A stretch of DNA of 64,000 nucleotides from Ciona savignyi (lineage: Eukaryota; Chordata; Ascidiacea; Phlebobranchia; Cionidae): assembly GCA_000149265.1 (NCBI GenBank), contig CH002076.1, positions 671,668 to 735,667 of the forward strand, in the 5' to 3' direction. The position numbers and the translations under genes were made by a program. Below the pieces are notes generated by a model. It had not been told where the DNA came from and did not search any database. It worked only from the letters and a program-made list of their open reading frames with translations. Shown here piece by piece: positions 24,501 through 36,034 of the stretch (positions are counted from its first letter, which is position 1; the number at the start of each line of letters is the position of its first letter).

Positions 24501-27500
24501 TGTATTTTGATTGTAGTGTAATGAGGCATTGTGATATTTGAATTAGACTAAGTTAAAATTGAGCATTTTATGAACAGAAAATATGACATTGTCAAAGCGA
24601 AAACTATAGATCTCTGTATTTGTGAATACCGAACCCCGGTTACATGCTGGCAAATTACAAGCTAAACGTAAATTATAACCTTTATTTGTTTATGTTTATA
24701 TACATTCTAAAACCATATACTGTTGTCATTATAGGCAAGCACTAAATAACGCATACACAAACACACATGATTTCGCGATGAATTGAAGTCGATTTATTTT
24801 TATTTATTTCTGTAAAATGGCATGACCGCATTTAAGTATATTAAGGTAACTGCTCTACCGAGTTGAGAAAGTTATTTTTGCCCAGTAAATCGTTCTACAC
24901 AGCCAGGCTAAAACTTTTAAATTGTACAAAATATATTAAAGCTGCAATTTTCACAGGGTGGCATGAAGGCTGTTGTGTGGAATGATGTCATACAAGCAGT
25001 GTTTATTCTCATTGGGGTTGTAGTTCTACAAATCAAAACCACAATATTAGTTGGTGGTTGGGGAAATGTTAACGATGCTTTGGTGGCTGGTGGAAGAATG
25101 AATTTGTTCGAGTGAGTAAACGAAGATAAATGGTTGGTTTTGCATATCTTAGCAAAGTGGGAGTTCATGCTTCTAGCACAGGGATCGGCAACCTGCGTTA
25201 CCGTAAATACATGCGGCTCTTTTATTCTTAGATACATGCGGCTCTTATTAATTTTATTTCTGCTGAAGCGACCGCGGAACAAGTTTAAACAGAAAAACAC
25301 TTACGCTTTTATCTCACACAGTGTTGTAGAAAGTATTATTAGTTATTCCGCTCCCAATGATTGCTATTTTGTAGAATATCGGTTAAATGGCTGTTTAAGT
25401 GCAAATGGTTGCCGACACCCGGTCTAACCTAATAATTCTGTGGTTAAGTGCAACCCATTCTTCCCACCAGGTCCAAGAGATGCCTGCCAAGTGGTATGCG
25501 CATAGGCCTATTACAATGTTGTGAGGTGAAGTTGTACTAAATTAACGCATTTTTTGTTTGGACTACCTGTTTTTTAAACAAATATTTGCAAGCTGTATGT
25601 AAAGATCACCATATAACAAACTATTTCCAACTTCAACTAGCTTTTATTCATTGCAGTTTTTCCATTGACCCGCGAAAGCGAATGACAACTTTTTCAGCCA
25701 TCATTGGTATTTCTATATTCTCGTGCTGTGTACAGTGTACATCACAGGCATTAGTCCAGCGATATTTATCATGCAAAACTTTAAAACAAGCAAAAAAGTA
25801 AGTATACGATAACTCTTGGTTAATCAGCAGCTTAATAACTTTATTGGGAACGCCTCTTATCGAAACTAAAAGGTGGCTTGATCAAAACCAGTAGCGATAG
25901 ACGGGTGTGTAACTCTTCGGGTATAGACCTATATAAGACTATTATATAGTAATTATATTCCTCCTTTTTAAAAAATCGCACGTTAAGATATCGCACGGGT
26001 CATTATCACAATGGGAATTATCAGATTACTCTGTGCAAACCGTCAGATTACCTGACACACGACTTGTGGTGATTATGATTGAGATCCACTAAGTGCATTG
26101 GTATAGGCCAGGGGTTCTTAAACTGGGAGGCGCGCCCCCCTCGGTGGGCGTGAACGCTTCTCAAGTGGGGCGCGAGCATGACAGTGACATATTGATGAAA
26201 AACAGCTCTAAATGACAGTCAAACCTCGTATTTCTCGTTAACACTAACTCGTTAACACACTTCAACAAAGCCTCGAATTATACGACTAGTTTCCCAAAAA
26301 CAGTTGCATCCTTCACACTAAGCAGGGTAATGGCAAATAAATTATTGTTCTATTTTTCGTAAATTTGATTTTTGAGTAGGTGAGGCGTGAGCATGAATCA
26401 CAAATCTCAAGGGGGGCGCGACTGAAAAAGTTTAAAAACCACTGGTATAGGCCTATAGATTGAAACCTATTATATTTCTTGTTGCTGCCTAAAGACAATA
26501 GAATACTAGATAGTGTCAACCATGTTTCTGCTTGCAAATCTTTTTTAATTCTCTATTTATTTATTTTGATTTGAGTGCCCAGCTCTTTAATATGGGTAAT
26601 AAGAGTGTATTTTATAAATGCTTATGTATATTATATTTGAAATTATTTTCTGCGATAAACTGGATTCTTAAAGTTGTGTGTTTTTGATTAATGTTATACA
26701 TTTTTAACTTTCTTCGAAATTTGAAGCAAATATTATTTTCTAAGTCGGAGATTTCTGCGATAATTTAAAAAAATGCTGAAAGTGGGATTATTTTAATTTA
26801 TCTTTTTCCGATAACGGGAATTCCTCTGTTTTTTTTGTAAAATTAAAGGCCAAAGTAAACTAACACCCGTATTATCATGTCACGAGCGTGACACATAAAA
26901 AAAAGAGAAAATGGAGTAAAATTTAAATTTGTTTTCTTGTGATTCGAAGCCAATCCATATTGATCTGTTTTAGCGTCGTAACGATTATAATCCATAAAAT
27001 TGTTGATACATCGTTTCAAATCGTACAACCACTATCGTTGAAACCCAGACAAATAGTACATTTTCCAAATACAATATTCAAGTAGATACCAAAAATTCGT
27101 TGTTTTTTACAATAATAATGCGTAGGAAAAGTGGTATGTTTACAAAAATGCTTAAAATCATTTTTAAAGAACCTTAAATGGTTACCAAATATTAGCAGGC
27201 TACGAATTGGTTACAAAACGTATGTTTTTACTTAATATCAAAAATATATTCTAAGTACTTTATTATAGTTGAAAAACATTTGATTTGCACATACCATAAC
27301 TAATTTCCAACTTTATATTTCAGGTGTGTTGTAATCGGTGGAACTACGAACGCAATTTTTGTTCTTCTTTGTCTTTTAAACGGCTGTGTTATGTTCGCTT
27401 ACTATAAAAACTGCGATCCGTTTGCATCAAAACAAATAACTGTTCTTGATGAAATGGTTCCATATTTGGTAGTGGACGTGTTTCATAATATGCCTGGGAT

Positions 27501-30173
27501 GGGGGGAATTTTTGTAGCTGCGATATACAGTGGCACTTTAAGGTAAATGTTTTATGTTTCCCTTGAAGAATGGATGAGTTTTAATATACGTATTTCGAAA
27601 CATATTAAAGTTTTCATTCGCCAGGCTGTCTGCACTTTTGTTAATGTAGGTTGTGTCCAAGTAGAAAGCCCAAGCAGTCGACAATAATCAGATCACCTCT
27701 CGCCCACCGTCCTGTTATCGGAGTTATTGCAGTGTGTTGTGTTTGAATTACACGTTTCTTTAACTTAGTAGAACCCATTAATCTGCTAGGTTCAGGCAAT
27801 GTCCGCTGAGTGCCTTGCCAAAGGAAACAAGCGACCAGTTTTGAATCTTCAACCTCTCGGTTGAAAGTAGTCGCACTAAACCACCAGACTAACCGGTGGG
27901 ACAATTTTACGCAGTACTGTATCTTCTGGTATCAACGCACTTGCCAACGTTTTTTTGGAAGATTTCTACAAACCAATGCGGCCTAATCAAACTGCAAAGA
28001 CTTACCTGATTGCTAGCAAAGTATTTGGTGAGTTGTAAACTACATTTGGTTGTATCATAAAATATGGGGTCATAACTGCATTGTTTAACTGATTGTAAAG
28101 ATATCTTACCATTAGCAACATATGTGCACAGTGTATAGCATACACCAGTCGCAATTTTGTAACACAGTAAAATAATTTTAATAACCTTACCCAAAGCAAA
28201 AAAAGAAAAATAATTTAAACGTGTTGCAATAGCTGTGTAACTGACAAAGTATGGTGAAAACGAGTTGTGGGAGTTTAATCTTCATCAATATGCCTCAGTT
28301 ATCCAAGTAGTTTAGTCCATCAGTGAATCCGTTTTATCAACAGCATTTAGTTTGGGAGCATTAATGGCAATTTCTGCATTCGTTGTTCCGTTCTTTGGCA
28401 AGACAGTTGTACGGATAGTTGTGAGCACGTTTGGTATGTTTCTAGGACCTGTCCTTGCAATATTCACTATGGGAGTGTTTTTGCCATGGACGAATTCAAT
28501 GGTGAGCTATACAACTTGGTCTATTTATCATTAAATGATTAATTAACTTATCGTTCATTAAATGAAAAATACTTAACATATTATTACACCTTGTTTTAGC
28601 ATAAAATGCACTTTTGGTTTGGTAATTCTTATTATTAGTATTCTCGCTGGTTTAAGACATTTGGCCAGTAAGCGTTATAACGACGCGTCTATTTATGCGC
28701 TCCTTTAATTTAGTAGAACCCATTTATCAGATGGATTCAGGAAAGGTCCGTTAAGTGCCTTGCTTAAGACACAATCGACGAGCTAGCGACCAGTTCCCTG
28801 CAACCCTTTGGCTGTAATTCAACGCACTAACTCACCAGACTAATCTGTAGAACTAAAGCTTATTTAATCCAATTATTGACGTAATTTCCGTTTAGTGACT
28901 TGCCAAGTGACACATCTCGCAACTTTTTAACTGACGTTGTGTGCTGTATATGTTTTCAAGTAAAATCACACTAGGTATTTATCGCTGTTTTTTTTGTGCG
29001 AGCAAAAGGTGTTACCAAAACCATTTGTTACTCATTTTATTGTTTAAATCAAAAAATTAACAAAGTCATGTTGTTGTATAAAAAAATAAACAAACAACTG
29101 ACAAAATATGAACAAAATGTAAACATCACCGGACAACATTTACAGAACTATTCCCTGTTGTCAAAAATTTGGCAGATACAGTCTTTTATTGTTTTTAAAG
29201 TTCTTTGATTCAGTAACACTATAGACGAAACTCAACTACTATAATATCACCAGTAATATAGACCGACGCAAATAAACATACTTTCTTATTCTAGGGAGTC
29301 ATGTTAGGGGCAATGATCGGTGCGTCAATGGCATCATGGGTTTGCATTGGGGGGTTGATATATCTTCCAAACCACGATCTGGAACAAATTCTGCCTACCA
29401 ATACGTCGGGATGTATTCACAACGGATACAACTCATCATATCAACTTAATTACACAACGACGGTTGTTACAACTACGGAACAGTTGCAAAGGTAGATATT
29501 ATGATTTGTCTACTTTCTTCTTACCTTTTTTAAACAATTTAAACATTTTTATATGATTATCATTGTTTTATACTGAATTTACAGTTCTCCGTTAGAAGAC
29601 ACTGTATACTCAATATCTTATTTGTACCATTCCATGATTGGTTACTTTGTGTCAATTCTCTTCGGGTTGCTTATTTCTTTTATATCAGGTAAGAATATAA
29701 TTAATAAGAATGAATATTTGTCTTAGCATAGTTGGCAAACGTCAGATTTGTAACACAAACAACAATGTTATATAAATATCAAACAAGTCACTAAAAGTCG
29801 ATATTTAATATCGATTATCATGGGTTAAAGTACTTGTAAACTCTTTTTGCTATACTGTTCAATGTGTTTTAAATATTCTTTACTGCAAACGATTTGGTAA
29901 TCTATTACGCTTTACTTGTTTGGCACATTTGATAATGACTGTTGCAGCTGTCAAATTGTCTTTCTTTTACGTAAACTTTTTTTTCTAGGGGCGAACAAGC
30001 CTTCTGAGTCAGACCCCCGATTATTTTTGCCTTTGTTCGATAACAAACGACTTCCAGAAAAGCTTCGAAAATTCTTTCGCTTTGGCATACCTGAGCTAAA
30101 AGAACAACATGAAGCGAATGATGCCGAAGAGCAGCATCTAAGTATGGATCTAAAAGACACTGATTTATTTTAA
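21542..30173 (+). CDS. SLC5A8-like: Sodium-coupled solute transporter, SLC5A8/SLC5A12/SLC5A6-like
   Basis: Plasma-membrane sodium/solute symporter of the LeuT fold; vertebrate relatives carry monocarboxylates, iodide or vitamins. Exons: 21542-21593, 21750-21853, 22492-22680, 23388-23453, 24301-24420, 24957-25111, 25657-25797, 27324-27542, 27915-28027, 28344-28501, 29295-29491, 29585-29688, 29989-30173, all in phase. Family landmarks are DFIVFA, YYFGNRRLSP, SLSVTFVSAITV, YLELRFN, YTGVTIFVPSLALSAVT, GGMKAVVWNDVIQ, SQALVQRYLSCK, the sodium-site loop GTLSTVSSGINALANVFLED, and LGPVLAIFTMGVF. A threonine-rich glycosylatable extracellular loop (NTSGC, NSSYQ) precedes the last helix. The cytoplasmic tail is short and acidic, ending DLKDTDLF. 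The reading frame is intact. The substrate cannot be told from sequence alone. A signal AATAAA lies at 30520-30525. Confidence 0.93.
22095..22250 (+). repeat. SINE, 3' half, in transporter intron 2
   Basis: Matches the 3' half of the SINE family: TTGGGTTCTACCAAATTAAA, AACACACTGCAAT, GCTCCGGTAACCCAACGGTG, then TTCACGGGAATATC and a TATCC-rich tail. Confidence 0.75.
22905..23215 (+). repeat. Diverged SINE copy with local duplication
   Basis: Shows GGTTGCAGAGTACAAACTTG, GTTGTGTCTTAGTGG, ATTGCCTGAACCTAGTAAAT and the AACCCAACAGTAGGCGCG landmark. Within it, GTGATAATGCTCCTTACGTTTTC is duplicated at about 23100-23155, with a third partial copy ending CCTTACGTTTTCCCAAT. Confidence 0.65.
23885..23907. 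repeat. TA microsatellite
   Basis: Run of about ten TA dinucleotides within a transporter intron. Confidence 0.8.
25179..25425. mobile_element. hAT-type MITE candidate (CAGGGATCGGCAACC termini)
   Basis: The left end CAGGGATCGGCAACCTGCG and the right end GGTTGCCGACACCCGG form an imperfect terminal inverted repeat about 245 bp apart, and carry the CAGGGGTCGGCAACC-like terminus common in animal hAT elements. Possible degenerate 8-bp duplications (TCTAGCAC / TCTAACCT) flank it. No coding capacity. Lies in a transporter intron. Confidence 0.6.
26109..26444. mobile_element. hAT-type MITE with perfect 8-bp target duplication
   Basis: A 336-bp element beginning CAGGGGTTCTTAAACT and ending AGTTTAAAAACCACTG, which are imperfect inverted repeats. 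It is bounded on both sides by GTATAGGC (26101-26108 and 26445-26452). Eight-base duplication and CAG...CTG-type ends are the hAT hallmark. Subterminal GGCGCG-rich segments also occur as inverted copies near both ends. No open frame of note. Confidence 0.88.
27650..27902 (-). repeat. SINE copy, minus orientation
   Basis: Reverse-complement family landmarks: CAGTGTGTTGTGTTTGAATT, AGAACCCATTAATCTGC, GTCCGCTGAGTGCCTTGCC, and an end at ACCACCAGACTAACCGGTGGG. It abuts, by about 10 bp, the 5' side of the transporter exon at 27915. Confidence 0.8.
28690..28857 (-). repeat. SINE 5' part, minus orientation
   Basis: Contains AGTAGAACCCATTTATCAGA, GGTCCGTTAAGTGCCTTGC, ACACAATCGACGAGCTAGCG and CACCAGACTAATCTG. 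The 3' half is missing or too diverged to see. Confidence 0.65.
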
Positions 30174-30760
30174 ACCTTGAACAAAATGCACATAACGACA
30201 TTCACAATAAGCATATATCAGTAAAAAAGCTCCATAACCTACCACAGATTACTGTAGAACACAATTAGCATGGACGATAAGCAAATTATCCAGTGATACA
30301 CATACACAATAATTAAAGAAAGCTCAGTGGATTTGTTCTTGAAACCGCCATCTTTAATTAAAGATTCGAACATATTTTCAACGTGTGCTGCAGAAGATAA
30401 TTGAAGAAAGCTTAGCTCCTGACGTGCTGTGCTGCATAAGTCTTTGACTTATGATATCATTTTTGTGTTAAATATTAAAAATAGTGCCTGTGTCTTTGAA
30501 TCAGCATAGTGATATAAAAAATAAACAAAAACATGAATAACAAGATTTTAAGACATGGTAATCTTAATAATGACATCGGTATTACTCTCATCTGTCAAAA
30601 TCATGGATTTTACGGTCGTGGTTTTCATTAATATTAGTTTAAATTGTCACGATTGTGTGTACATAGTTTTTTTCCAAATCCTACTTCAATATCTCGCAAA
30701 GCTCAATAGGAAAAGTTATTAATTTAACGAAAAGCAAATACCTGCGTTTTTATGTTTCAC
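30174..30760. other. Transporter 3' UTR and flank
   Basis: No gene. Contains AATAAA at 30520-30525, a plausible transporter polyadenylation signal. Confidence 0.5.
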
Positions 30761-30764
30761 CCCC

Positions 30765-31014
30765 GAATGAAAAAAGGGGCTTAACACACGGGTAATCATC
30801 CGATAACCTCAATCCCACCGTCTGGTTACCATAGCTAATGCAGTGTGTTATGATTAAGACGTTCCTTTAGTTTTGTAGAACTCAACAATCCAATGAGTTT
30901 AGGAAATATTTACGTCTAACCCAAAAACACAACCGACTAGCCAGCGACCATTTTTGAAACTGAAACCATTCGACTAAAAGGCGACGCAATAAACCACCAA
31001 GCTAATGGGTCGGA
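30765..31014 (-). repeat. SINE copy, minus orientation
   Basis: Shows TAACACACGGGTAATCATC, CAGTGTGTTATGATTAAGAC, CACAACCGACTAGCCAGCGACC and a terminal CACCAAGCTAATGGGTCGG. Lies head to tail with the next copy. Confidence 0.75.
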
Positions 31015-31089
31015 TATCTATAACCGTTTAGATAGTTATAAGGATATTCATATTTTAACCCATCATTCCACTCGGTTAAGGCAATAGGA

Positions 31090-31370
31090 TAGAATAGGAT
31101 ATTCATCTTTATCCCCGTGAATGGAAAAACCAGGGGGGTTAACACTCGGGCAATCGTCAGATCACCACGCGCCCATCGTAGGGTTAACGGGGCTATTACA
31201 GTGTGTTGTGTATGATTCACACGTTCCTTTAATATCGTAGAACCCATTAATCCGCTGGGTTCAGGCAATTTACGTTAAGTCGCTTGCCCAAGGTTCTAAC
31301 CGACTAGCTAGTGACAAGTTTTACCTACATCCCTTTGACAGAAAGGCGACGCACAAACCCGCCAGGGCGA
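31090..31370 (-). repeat. SINE copy, minus orientation
   Basis: Near full-length: GATATTCATCTTTATCCCCG, CAGTGTGTTGTGTATGATTC, AGAACCCATTAATCCGCTGG and TTAAGTCGCTTGCCCAAGG are all present. Only about 75 bp from the preceding copy in the same orientation. Confidence 0.82.
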
Positions 31371-32669
31371 AATCCACATTATCTCTACCCACACGCAAAC
31401 AGACAGGAAGGAAATAGCCATCATAGCCCAACTTTTATATAGGTGTCAGCTATTGTGTAATGGATTTGTAATGGTTTATTTTGTGGTATTCCCATAAAAA
31501 GATATTTCCAAAACGTGTATCAAATACGAAATTCTTCGTTTTTCCTTTCAATGTACAAACGAACAAATCATTTGGACTAGTTGAACATTTTAGAAATGTT
31601 AGCATTTTTTTCTTTGTTTTTGTTATTGTTTTTTTTATAATATAATAACATGAATACTGCAATCAGAAATAGTGGATGTCAAGCCGAAAAAACGTTATAC
31701 ACTTTGTATAAGATATATATATTAAAAGTGATTAGGTAACTATAGAATCAAATTTTTGAAGTTTATGACTGGACTTGCTACTGCTAAGTTCAACTCATTA
31801 TTGCATAGGAATGGGGCAATATCCGCTTAATGTATTGTCCAAGAAAAATTGCACCTGTTTTTTTTCACAACAACCTTTCGGATGCCTGAAAACTGATGTC
31901 ACCCTTGCCGGATAAGATAAATAATTATTGAAAGAACTCTAAAATTTTAGAGATGTAGGCGTCAGTCTGTGCCCTCGGGCCAAGAGAACGCGTATGGTTG
32001 TTATTAGCTTTGTAAGGCTATAGCAGTCTCTTGGACCTTCTATTTTAAGAGAGATTAAACAAGTGTCAACGCAACTTCAGCCGTTAGATATTCTACCTCC
32101 GATAATTAGGAGTTCAGAGGCAGATTATTTCTTCGTACTAATTTACGCAGTGATAATGTACTGTTGGTACAACGTCAAAAATTATACGTTTTCTCTTTGA
32201 AATCAGGCGCCATCGGCTCAAGTATAATAAAATATCGACCAGTAGTCATAATCATGCAAAACATTTATTTTGAATACAGGTCCGAGACAGAAAAGTTTTT
32301 ATATAAACTATCCTTTATCTTGAAAGTGAAAAGTAGGTTAAGTTGTCATTTTCATTGGTGATAGTAATGTACGTCACTCAGCTTGTTTTAGTAATGATGT
32401 CTAGAATTCAGTAACTCAAATTGACCATTGGTAAGGTAGTTATTTTATCTGAGTAACACAATCATTCCCGGAGATAAAACGATCACACGTTTTGTTCATT
32501 TAGTAACTAAATTAGCATCAACTAAAATTTAGTTGATTGCTGCGCATTTGATCAATTAGGAATAACAACATTAGAGCATAGAACTTTGTTAATCTGTTTG
32601 GTTATATCATAAAAAAGAAGAGGCTATTTATGTTTATCTTTCAGACTGCATATCTATATATAGCTTATG
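31371..32669. other. Intergenic, nothing recognised
   Basis: AT-rich sequence with T-tracts; no exon, RNA gene or repeat family could be supported. Confidence 0.5.
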
Positions 32670-32972
32670 TCCGGCCGGTTAGTCTTGCGGTTAAGTTCGA
32701 CGCCTTTCAATCGAAAGATTGCAGATGCGAAACTGGTCGCTAGATAGTCAGTTGTGTCCTTGGGTAAGGCCTTTTATGGACATTGCCTGAAACCAGCGGA
32801 TTAATGGGTTCTACGAAATTAAAGAAACGTGTCTATCATATACAACATACTGAAATAGCTTCGTTAACCCGACGGTTGGGCGCGAGGTGATCTGACGGAA
32901 TTGCTCGTGTGTTAACTTCCCTTGGTTGTTCCGATTCACGGGGAAAAACATGAATATCCTATCCCATTCTAG
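32670..32972 (+). mobile_element. SINE, near full-length copy
   Basis: Head CCGGCCGGTTAGTCTTGCGG, B-box-like GATTGCAGATGCGAAACTGG, GTTGTGTCCTTGGGTAAGGC, CCAGCGGATTAATGGGTTCT, TTCGTTAACCCGACGGTTGG and tail GATTCACGGGGAAAAACATG then TATCC-rich sequence. Parallel in every segment to the 8127-8430 copy. Confidence 0.85.
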
Positions 32973-33079
32973 CTCATATTTTAAATGTACAGTGTATAGC
33001 TCATAGATTAGCTTACGTACGTTTTTGTATTTTTTTAGTTTCATACTGAATTTAGGTAATAGGATAATTATGAAAAAAC

Positions 33080-33346
33080 ATGAGGAATGCCTTTACATTG
33101 ATGTTTACTTTCTGTTTGACGCTATGTACGTTGTATTTGATAAGATATCTACAATGTAGGCCAAATTTAGAGGTTATAGGTATCAAGAACGGTATACATT
33201 ATGCAATGCGCGGTCACTTGCATAGCGAAATCGGCCCAAACTGGCGAAATGAGCAAATAATATACGCAATCACTTCAACGTCCCAGTCAGAAATTATCTT
33301 CGACTTATCCCCGGGCCATATACTGAATCGGACGAGTTATCTTTGA
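33080..33346 (+). other. Possible membrane-anchor exon, unassigned
   Basis: An open stretch of 88 codons starting with ATG, with an N-terminal hydrophobic segment of about 20 residues (FTLMFTFCLTLCTLYLI) followed by a polar region. The layout resembles the anchor and stem of a Golgi type II glycosyltransferase, and IIYAITSTSQ loosely recalls the start of the B3GAT catalytic domain (IYVVTPTY-like), whose damaged copy lies 2 kb downstream. No good splice donor was found, so this may be chance. Confidence 0.25.
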
Positions 33347-34479
33347 TTTATCCAAGACATGGCCATGTAACGATTAAACTAGGATATTTCAGCGCGTTAT
33401 CTTAGATTGTGCCACTGATACATCTATGATAACATATCATGAAAGGGCCATCGATGATTATTTGGGTATACTCTGAGAAAAGTTTTTCTTAACATATTTA
33501 ACGACTCTGATTTTTATTCAATGTTCGACTTCTTTTGCGAAGATTGCGATTGATTGTCAACGGACCTTATATTCCGGCTGTTTTTTTTATCGTTGTCGTA
33601 TTGTTCTGTGCCATGATGTGCTTTTTAATTCATTTATTTAAAAATAAGTATAAAATACCAACTGTTTACAGGAGAAAAGTTTTCGCTCTCTTTCGATCAG
33701 TCACTTTGCCAATACAACTAAGCCTCGCGGATTTATCTGTTAGTTTAGTTTAACATTTATATTAAATATGATGTTTATGGTATTTTCGCATATTCGCTTA
33801 AAAAATGGAGGGAAATGAATTTGAATTTGAAAGTCGTCGTTTTTGATTGGTTAAGAGAGACTGTGTTTTAGTCTCTTTGATTGGTTTAAAGCTAGCATCT
33901 TTTCCAAAGGATATTGCTGTAAAATAGGCTACCGGTAAGTCTGTCTGTACTGTAGTTCCGTTGCAGGTGCAAGGTTGGTTATAAAGTGTAAGGTTAGTTT
34001 TAATTATAGTAAGGCCTACGGCAGCTGTTAGCTACTGGAGTAGATTAGTGTCGTGTGATTGATATATGTTAAAAAAATTGTATTTGTTGATGGCAGTCTT
34101 TTCGATGTATAGTAACCAAAAACTGGACGATAAGTGAAACTGTTTGCAAGTGGCCTCTAGAGTGTTTAATCCTTCAAGATTTGGTTAAAGAAGAATGTAA
34201 CTTATAATTAAACTGGGAAACCTATAATTGCACAATTCTGTGCGAATCAAGTAAGTACGGTATAAAATTGGCTTAAAGATAGCTTGCTAACTTTATAATT
34301 TGTGTTTTATTGGTCTTTTGAGGTGTAATTTTTAACATCTATATATGTATATATATGTATGTGAATACATATATTTTATGTATATTTTAACATAACTTTA
34401 TTATTATACTTATGTAATCTAGGTTGTAATGTTAACTTGTTTTTATTTATGTACATTTTACATGTATGTATAGGCCTAC
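33347..34479. other. Intergenic, no clear gene
   Basis: A short hydrophobic open stretch at 33535-33753 has one predicted helix but no homology I recognise. The rest is AT-rich with TA/TATG-rich repeats near 34341-34385. Confidence 0.4.
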
Positions 34480-34690
34480 TCAATTGATAGATTCTTATGA
34501 CCGTGAAAATGGTAAAACACAAAGGGCGTTATCACACAGGCAATCATCAGACTGTATTATGCCAATCATCTGGTTGCCGGGGCTATTGTAGTGTGATGTA
34601 TATTATTTGGATGTTTCTATGTACAGTTTTAGTTAAACCCATTAATCCACTGGGCTGAACGATGTTTGCAAATGTCTCAATCCAGTGAAT
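34480..34690 (-). repeat. Diverged SINE copy, minus orientation
   Basis: Landmarks: CACAGGCAATCATCAGACTG, GGTTGCCGGGGCTATTGTAG, ACCCATTAATCCACTGGGCTG. Confidence 0.6.
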
Positions 34691-34922
34691 TCAAAAAGGG
34701 TATTTAAAAGTGATCTAATAAAAAATACTCATGAGTCATTAAAATATCTCCGGCTAACCTACTGCGAACATTCAACACACGTTATTTTGACAAATGCTGA
34801 AATGGTGTCTGCTGTGGTTTAAAAGCAAAAATATTATACCTGCACGGTGCGGACTCTATTCTGAATAAACCATATATTTAATTTAAAATAATTCTCACTG
34901 ACATGACTTATCTATTCTCCAG

Positions 34923-35068
34923 ATGTGCTGCAACAAACCGAATATAAAGATACTAGTCATGACCAACTGGCAGCAGAGATCAGCATTGTACTTTCTGGTG
35001 CGGGAGACTGGGATGGTGGTAGAGACAGGAGTGGAAAGGCAGCAGAAAATTGTGTTGAAAATAAATGA
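34923..35068 (+). other. Possible orphan terminal exon
   Basis: Follows a good acceptor (CTATTCTCCAG). One phase reads about 48 codons with a soluble-protein composition (EYKDTSHDQLAAEISIVL, SGAGDWDGGRD) to a TGA; AATAAA-like sequence follows at once. A second frame is open for a similar length. No upstream partner exon was found and I do not recognise the product. Confidence 0.3.
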
Positions 35069-35313
35069 AAATAAAAAAAATCATTTGGATTAACTGTTAT
35101 ATAACTTGCTTTTGACAAATTAGCGTCATGTAAGGTGCTAGGTACCCACCCAGCTCTGGCCCACGATAGGGAACGCTTCTATAAATCAGAGATGTTTTCC
35201 CGATGCTTGGCCAGGTGTTACCTTTCCTGTCATAACCCATGTCTATATATCTGGTCAAACCCTGGCACGTCATGCTAGGACCATACTAAATGTTGGGATA
35301 AATCAAGCTTGAT

Positions 35314-36034
35314 CGGAGATAATTTTTCCGACTGGGGTACTCACGGTTAACACAGAAAGCTGATTTAACGCGTTTGATTCAAACTTTAATGCACGTTCCT
35401 CGTTTTCATTGGATTCTGATTGAAGACTCACTACAGAAAACTGCTTTGGTAACAAAACTGCTACAAAAATCCGGATTAACTTTCACGCATCTGAACAAGA
35501 AAAATACTGCCCTGAAATACACGAAGGACTTACAGACTAGAAACACAGCTTTAAATTGGATTCGAGACAACGTGAACAACGAAACTGACGGAGTTTTGTA
35601 CTTTATGGACGATGATAACACATATGGTTTAAAACTTTTCCAAGAAATGAGAAAGACAAAATTAGCGTCCGCTTGGCCCGTAGGGCTAGTGGGAGGCCTA
35701 AAATACGAGGGTCCGGTTTTATGCAAAAACGGAAGAGTTGTAACATGGAGAGTAGTCTGGGCACCAAAAAGGACCATACCGATAGACATGGCGGGTTTTG
35801 CAGTCAGTACTGCTTTGGTGCGTCAATTCCCCAAAAGTGGTATTTGTGGACAAGCGAGAATTAGAGTCATTGTTTTTGGAAGGTCTTGGTATTACAAGGG
35901 ATACAATTGAAGCGCAGGGGAACAATTGCACAGAAGTGAACGTGTGGCACACGCAGACTGTTAAAACGAAGGCTGATCTTGAGAAAATAGCCACAGAAAA
36001 GGGGACCGAGTTAAATCCGTTGATTGAAGTTTGA
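35314..36034 (+). pseudogene. B3GAT3-like: B3GAT3-like glucuronyltransferase, intronless and frameshifted
   Basis: Similar to the catalytic domain of galactosylxylosylprotein 3-beta-glucuronosyltransferase, the Golgi enzyme that completes the glycosaminoglycan linker tetrasaccharide. Visible motifs are YSRLTQKADLTRL, VPRFHWILIED, the metal-binding DDD in VLYFMDDDNTYG, SAWPVGLVGGLKYEGP, IDMAGFAVS, NNCTEVNVWHT and a terminal IEV stop. Two lesions are visible: GGGG at 35334-35337 shifts frame inside the PTY motif, and a one-base excess in the CCCCAAAA tract near 35828-35836 shifts frame before the VVFVDKRE segment. No introns, no anchor/stem region and no start codon were found. A decayed retrocopy fits best; a real gene with sequencing errors and unfound 5' exons is the alternative. 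Confidence 0.75.

Noticed and set aside
24917-25300. 127-codon minus-strand frame opposite a transporter exon
   Set aside because: Antisense shadow of exon 24957-25111 plus intron; no recognisable motifs.
35406-35789. Minus-strand open frame over the B3GAT3-like copy
   Set aside because: Antisense shadow of a conserved coding region.
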